A DNA stretch of 64,000 nt from Ligula intestinalis (Eukaryota; Platyhelminthes; Cestoda; Diphyllobothriidea; Diphyllobothriidae): the NCBI GenBank assembly GCA_036362985.1, contig JAYGXS010000003.1, positions 69,141,522 through 69,205,521 of the forward strand, read 5' to 3'. The first letter of the stretch is position 1. Every line of letters begins with the position of its first letter. The notes under the pieces were generated by a model, which searched no databases, was not told the DNA's origin, and saw only the letters and a program-made list of their open reading frames with translations. Both the position numbers and the translations under genes were made by a program. Below, in pieces: positions 58,401 through 64,000 of this stretch.

Positions 58401-60955
58401 CACCTACTCTACTAAACACAGGCAAAAAATCATTTTCGTGGATCGAACGATGATTCCGCCATAGACTTAAATTTCTAAAACAGACTGCTGGATTAAATAA
58501 ACGATGGCCTCAGGGTTTGGCTACAAGTCCAAATTCTGTTTTTTTGTGATTTAATGAACCCTATTTCCAAATTTCAGTTAAAGTTGATCCTGTGAATCAT
58601 GCGATGTCAATCATGTTCAAAGCCTAAAGTTAGCGATGAGAGGCAACTAAGAGCAATCAAAGCAGTTAGCTTGTGACGGTGGAATTACGTTATGTCCTTG
58701 TAACTACACGCCATCAAATAAATGTGAACAAAGTTGTACACAAGAAAAGTTGCACAAGAAAAAACTTACTCCAAATTGAATTTGTGTTTAACCTCCTTTA
58801 AGAAAAACAAAAGACTGCTTTATTTAAACCAGACCTTATTTAAACCAGACCTAAATTAATATTCACTTATCAAAACTCGTCAATTTGCTTACTCGCCGCC
58901 TTAACTCACTTCCAGAGGTGATTTCGGGGGACTTTCTCTATTTGAGGCGAAATAATTGTTGAGCATTTTGAGAAAATGTTAATAAAGGCTGATAGGTCAA
59001 ATAACGGTTAAACCCGAGTTCAGGATGGCGTTGAATTCAGGTCCTGCGCAAGGTTTTTAGGGATATCTTTTGAAAATAAGTGATCCTTTTACAACTAGAT
59101 TGAGCCCAGGTGTGCCGTTAACATTCCCATGTTGATTCGCACAATTTATCGAATTGTCATGAAGACTTAACAAAGGAGAATAAGAAGCCTATTGACACCA
59201 CAAATAGTAATTATATGTTATGTCAGTTCGCGCATTCACAAAAATAGTCCTTTAAAACCGCTGGACAGGTATGACAGGCATGAGTCGTGCTTCTAATGCC
59301 TTGGTGATAATTAAACATTGATTCCAACAGCACAAAGAAGGGTCAACATATTTCGCGATGTATTAAGATGAACGCTACATAGTGGTAGATAATCTCACTT
59401 GAAGGTGGGAGTTTGTTCCTAGTTTACAATCTTACTTCATTCAGACATGTTTTGCTGTCGACTTTTATTAGCTTTTTGCCATAATTTTGAGCTCAGTATG
59501 TACCTTAGCCTATTAGAACTGTCCTAGGGAATAGAGTACACATTGGTATTCCTAACTGTCGTACCAAGTACTCCAGACATAACTGAACTAAACACGAGTG
59601 ATAAGAGAAAAGATTCGAAGACGTTCAGTCGTTGTAAAGCTAAGCCCCTTTAGACATTTTAACTCATTTTAAGCAACGTTTCCCAGGTGCAAGTTTAAAG
59701 ATAGCAATGCCAGCGAGATTTATTGGATCCATGGAAGTTCGAGAGAGCTCTGTAGATGCTGCATCACATTGCGTAACGTAAAACATATAAGAGAAAATAC
59801 TATTTAAATTCATACAGAAAAAATCGATACAAAAACCAGCTCATTAGAAATGGCCAAGAGGCGAAGGGAAAATGTGTGAACAGAGAGCTAATGTTACCAA
59901 GATAGATTTAGGTTCATTACAGTGGTCAACAGCATGGCCCGTATCTAGCAAATGTCCAGTAATCGATGACTGGGAAATTCTGTTTTCTTGTTTCATTAAC
60001 CAGCTAAGTTAATGTTCTTTAGCTCTGGCGGCAAATTGCCATTGCTTTCCCTCTATGTACTTGCATCGGCAAGTGCATGTAGCGTCGCAAAAACTGTTTG
60101 AAGTGGCGTGCTACGGCAAGGCATCCTTCGCATGAAAAATTGGTTAAGGCTTTGCTGGATTGCAACTTATAAGATCGGCAACATAGTACGTCAGTTCAAT
60201 GGCAGTGAGAAGGTGCCTGTTGGTGGTTTTTAAGATTTTTGTCGCCCTTAAAGGGCAAAGAAATGAAAACAGACTTTTTTGGTGTTAACTGCGGAGTCAA
60301 TTAAGGTCTTAGAGGTTTACTATATTTGTCTATAAACTGACTTGGCTTGTTTATTAACCAATGTATCGATAGAATAGATCTTTATTCATTTGCGAGGAAT
60401 GCCTAATAAACTTACTAAAGAAATGAAACAATAGTAAATATGAAAAAAATTATTTTTTGCGTTAACAGTAGACATTATTACATTGCACATTTGCAGCCAG
60501 CAAAAAAGGTTACGCAGCGTATTTAAGAATTATGTCGTCAGAAGTAAAAACTTTATGGACAGAGCATAACAAGAGGCTGTACGCCGTGTTTGACAAAATA
60601 CCAAATAAAATTTGAGAAAAAAGACTAGAAATATTCTGATATTCATATATATGCTCACAATATAATCATCATCAAGAAAGTAAAATAGAGGCCCACTAGG
60701 AACCAGACATTGATAAGTACTAGACCGGACATCAAATCATAACCATTTGCTTTAAATTATAAAGCAAATAAAAAATGAGTAGGCTTCTATGTAAAGTTAA
60801 TTAAAGAGGCGCAATATGATATTTATCATGTGAACTAAACGGTAGCGTTTATATTGAAATAATAGATGTACAGTTAATGTACTAGTTAGTTTATTAGCTG
60901 TTGTTACAAAAAAGGTGCTTAAATAGCGTGCATTCAATTTTTTGAAGTAAAAGAA
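58401..60955. other. AT-rich sequence, no gene seen
   Basis: Includes a short direct repeat tatttaaaccagacct at 58821 and 58838. No other feature. Confidence 0.4.
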
Positions 60956-61745
60956 CTTCTAGGTGGATCTCGGTATCACTGTCGCCTGCCGGTCCACATC
61001 TGGTTTTGTCTGCAATTGTAGGTGGGACAGTGATTTGTACGGCACCCCGCGCCTAGGCATGCTTATGCTCGAGTTGATGTGGTTGTATCACCTTACAGCC
61101 ATGTCTGTGGTGAATCATCCGCAGACATAGGCAATCGTCAGGCAGTGCTCTTCGACAGTAGGGCCCGTTGGTTCGTTTTCACGTATCTGGGTGCCCTTCA
61201 AAAGGTGTCTATGGGTGGATCGGACAATTACAGGCTGTCGAATATCCACCAGTAATTATGTCGAAGAAGTAGCGAAGAGGATGGAAATGTTTGGCTCATA
61301 AACACTGTTAGCCAACTATGCATACAGTTCAGGATTCGGACGCGGATTCACTGACCTTTGTGCATTGAGCTCAACGTTTTACTTTGATTTACTTTTGGTG
61401 TTGTTTACATGCTTTATCCGAATTGTTTGTAGCCAAACCAACCTTTCTTGCTGATGCGAAAATGTGGTCCATTGTCCGGGCAACAATTTAATGAGGCAAG
61501 TCTTGTATGGCTGTGCAGTTATCTCAGAAACTGTGCCTCCAGTCTTCTTAGCGCTGTTATGATGCCTAATCGAAAGGGCCGAAATAAGGAAGTATTCGGC
61601 CGATGAAGCCCAAGTCCAATATCACTGCAAACTAATTAACGCGCATGCCACCATTCTCCCGCCTAGCCGGCAGTGGAGCACACGGTCACCCTCGTGAGAC
61701 TAGACGGCCGCGGTGCCCCGTGACCGGGGGTTTGGAAGCGTTTCA
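60956..61745. other. GC-rich insert of unknown kind
   Basis: Sharp shift to GC-rich sequence between AT-rich flanks (cgcctgccggtccacatctg...ccgtgaccgggggtttg). No open frame above 60 codons and no recognised family; likely a non-coding or decayed TE in the H''-I'' intron of copy 3. Confidence 0.4.
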
Positions 61746-61808
61746 TGATGAAATCGATAAAAAATATTAAGACTCTTATAAGTAGGTCAGGGAATGTACT
61801 TGACTTAC

Positions 61809-61982
61809 TCCTGGTTATCTGAACTGACAAAATACCTGACCAAATGGGAATTTGATGTCCTAGCTATTTCTTCCTCCGTCTTTTTTTTGATAGTTGTTGT
61901 CAAAGACTTTCAAGTAGCCCAGCATAGGCAATATAATGCAGCCGATCGTAGAACATAGGAGATAAAGCAAGATTATCACGAT
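61809..61982 (-). pseudogene. copy 3 exon H'', one-base frameshift in an A8 run
   Basis: The minus strand after ttagag reads IVIILLYLLCSTIGCIILPM, LGYLKVFDNNYQKK, then goes out of frame. Skipping one A of the A8 run (T8 at 61881-61888 on the plus strand) restores a reading that ends YFVSSDNQ before donor gtaagt. Otherwise very close to exon H, so this exon may have decayed only recently or the run may be a sequencing error. Confidence 0.85.
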
Positions 61983-62770
61983 CTCTAAACAATTATGTTC
62001 AAAAGTGATATTTGGTAATCTTTAATTTTAGAAATAAGTGAACTTAATAAGTATATCTTCCCTTATATTGCGGTAATTCAGACTATTTTTCACATCGGTA
62101 TTAGGCTGATAGTCAACTGGCAGTGAATACTAGCGGAAGATTACAATAAGAGGCATCTAAGAGACAGCCTGTCATCCTCATTTATGCAAATTTTGTAGAT
62201 TAAACTCGTTAAGGATCTTATGCTGGCAATCACGTTCTTATTGCCATGAACATGCCCACTTATGTAATAGTACTGCTAGAATGAGCTCAACCGGCTTACT
62301 TAATGACAGTGTAACTGCTAAGCTGCAACAGATAAGGGCAGGATTATTTTTTTGGTTGACATTAAGTCTATCGTTAGCAGTAGCGCTGTGATAGTCGCGG
62401 AGGGTTTGCGGTTGCTTAACAATTATTCAGGAAATTCCGTTTTTCCATTTGCACGTTGCCTCATGAACTGTTTTGGCTTATAAAAACAAGCCACTTCATA
62501 TTTTCTGTTTTTGCACTACCTTCGCCTATCATTTGCCATTTATTCACTGTTAAATCGAAAACTACTTCCATTCCTTTTAGTACAATAGACCCTGCCTACT
62601 GGATTTTGAAGTTGTTTCCGTCACTTAATGCTTACAAAAAATCCCTTTAGGCAAACAGTTTGTTAATAACTCTTCATTTCAGAACGAAATTTATTGATAT
62701 GGCATGCACATGAGTCATCATCTTGAGGGCAACAGAACAAAGGAGGTTTACATGCTAGTAGAGGTAGGCA
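61983..62770. other. no gene seen
   Basis: AT-rich. No exon G equivalent of copy 3 was found here on the minus strand. Confidence 0.45.
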
Positions 62771-63420
62771 AAACTAGACGAAAACGCGACCTTCAAAGGA
62801 CCGACACGTGAGAACGCTACGACAGCCACCGGACGCGTTCAGAGGCCACACCTGGGCAGGGACAAAGTGCGTACGCCAAGTGTCACACTGAGGACACTCC
62901 TCGATGCTGCTCTCATGGACCACTAGCAGAGGGGCCAATAGGGCACAGAGGCCGTGGGTCCTTAGATGTGCTGCCACCGACAGGAGGCAGCAATCTGCTG
63001 CTGGGGACAGGAAATACTGCACCTATTAACACGAGACTGTGTTGCTGGAGACACGGGACTGTGTTGGCCTAGACGAGAGACCAGTGGTTGGCCGAGACGA
63101 GAACGACGACAAAACACACACTGCTGGCCGACATAGGAAAAGCTGCAGACATTACCGCGGTGCAGTCAAGACCGAGGTGCAGACACTTCCGAGCTGCAAG
63201 CAAGACCGAGGTGCGAACACAACCAAGCCGCAGACAAGACCTATCTGCACAGGAGGACAAGCTGTCGGACACACGAAAGACAACTCTGAGGTTCAAGCAG
63301 AACCGGTGACAGTAAACTATTATCTGCTTTCCTGTCTGCCTTTCTTTTCTTACATACGACTGGAGGATATAACCAGTGTTGACGCAGGCACGCACAAGGT
63401 ATAACAAAATTCCTCTGTTC
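62771..63420. other. GC-rich patch with minisatellite
   Basis: Open frames exist on both strands (121, 112 and 82 codons), but their composition follows the repeat and no family is recognised. Probably non-coding TE or satellite-like sequence. Confidence 0.4.
63127..63263 (+). repeat. 34-base minisatellite, three clear units plus one diverged
   Basis: Units at 63162-63195, 63196-63229 and 63230-63263, each starting GCA(G/A).CAAGACC and containing a (G/C)TGC....A core. 63127-63161 is a looser 35-base unit. Confidence 0.75.
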
Positions 63421-64000
63421 TACCTGACTGTTAACTGGTCATTAAGTTTAAATAGTCAGACTGTCTGCATGCTATTAAACTGTATTGTACGAAACCCGTC
63501 AACAAAAAAACCCACATAAGTGGGAACATTAAATACTTGACGTTGACGGAATTAAAGTGTCATCCTCTTACATACACACAAACTTAATGAAATCTATTAG
63601 CAGTCTGAGGACAGTTCCATTTTCGAAAGCCATTGTAGTAATTAGGCGACCTAAGCGGGTTTCAACATCGAAGGCGTTTGTCAATTTTGTTAAATACTTA
63701 GTCTAGTCTAGTCTAATTAGTCCTAGAGAGGTAGGATCGATATACTTCCTACGAAGCCGCATTGCAGATGCACAATTTTGCAAGTAGTTAGGAAATGGGC
63801 AGCCAGTCCGTAGTTATTGGCCATCGGGAGGTTGATAATTTATTGATATTTGAAACATTTATTTACTCGCCTATTGGTAATCGGGGCTCGTGTCAGGTGT
63901 GTGATCATGTGAGCTTTAGGTAAATCAGGTAGACATGATTAAAAGCAAGCTCTGCTCGCCCTAGAACGCATTTTATCACAGTTAGTTTATGCTAGTGTAT
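63421..64000. other. no gene seen
   Basis: AT-rich; a small tagtctagtctagtc repeat at about 63700-63714. Confidence 0.4.

Larger units (their letters stand above)
54290..61982 (-). pseudogene. DUR3-type symporter, copy 3: inverted 3' fragment
   Basis: Only exons H'' (61982-61809), I'' (57003-56850) and J'' (from 54440) are found; nothing like exon G lies between 61.98 and 64.0 kb. H'' has a +1 shift at an A8 run, I'' needs a frame change after its 6th codon, and J'' stops after LPQSKDPFR. Order and strand show an inverted duplication facing copy 2. The 3' flank match (53.2 kb to 30.0 kb) suggests that the duplicated unit extends beyond the gene. Confidence 0.8.

Noticed and set aside
1..64000. 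CRISPR arrays, operons, ribosome binding sites, bacterial terminators
   Set aside because: No regular spacer arrays or bacterial gene organisation; the window is clearly intron-containing animal DNA.

Overview
This is animal (metazoan) DNA, not bacterial. Coding sequence occurs as short GT-AG exons of about 45-240 bases in long AT-rich introns, and the open frames between exons are chance frames or relics of mobile elements. Abundant Penelope-like elements (PLEs) of the GIY-YIG type, a Merlin-type DNA transposon relic and LINE tails resemble what I know from flatworm and other lophotrochozoan genomes. The species is not provable from this window.

The only conserved host gene family I can see is a urea/sodium (DUR3-type) symporter of the SSS/SLC5-like family, present three times. 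Copy 1 (+ strand, 3287-28651) enters the window already mid-gene. Its ten exons join in phase without a stop into a 546-residue C-terminal part. Copy 2 (+ strand, 35555-49440) keeps the 5' exons that copy 1 leaves outside the window, including a start codon, but has no recognisable exons for the middle of the protein. It has lost splice donors and carries three in-frame stops, so it is a pseudogene. Copy 3 (- strand, 61982 down to about 54300) is an inverted 3' fragment with only the last three exons, and it is frameshifted. Copies 2 and 3 face each other tail to tail around 49.4-54.3 kb. Introns and 3' flanks also match between copies, so these are segmental duplications and not retrocopies.

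Layout: 1-3286, TE-rich sequence upstream of the first visible exon. 3287-28651, copy 1, whose introns hold PLE pieces (5.5-6.5, 8.7-10.7, 15.1-15.5, 18.9-20.1, 23.5 kb), a Merlin relic (16.8-17.2 kb), a possible SINE (22.4 kb), a 130-base tandem duplication (24.6 kb) and a LINE tail (25.9-26.2 kb). 28.7-35.5, intergenic, with a tandem and palindromic LINE 3' end (31.7-32.7 kb). 35555-49440, pseudogene copy 2, with PLEs at 41.8-42.6 and 48.0-48.8 kb. 49.4-54.3, AT-rich, with a 10-N assembly gap. 54.3-62.0, copy 3, with a tandem duplication at 55.6-56.6 kb. 62-64 kb, a GC-richer patch with a 34-base minisatellite.

I did not find a convincing new molecular system. The most notable structures are the decaying symporter array and two short PLE derivatives in which a GIY-YIG coding segment sits between inverted repeat arms; one still has an intact 204-codon frame. 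All protein family calls rest on my recognition of motifs and were not checked by a search.
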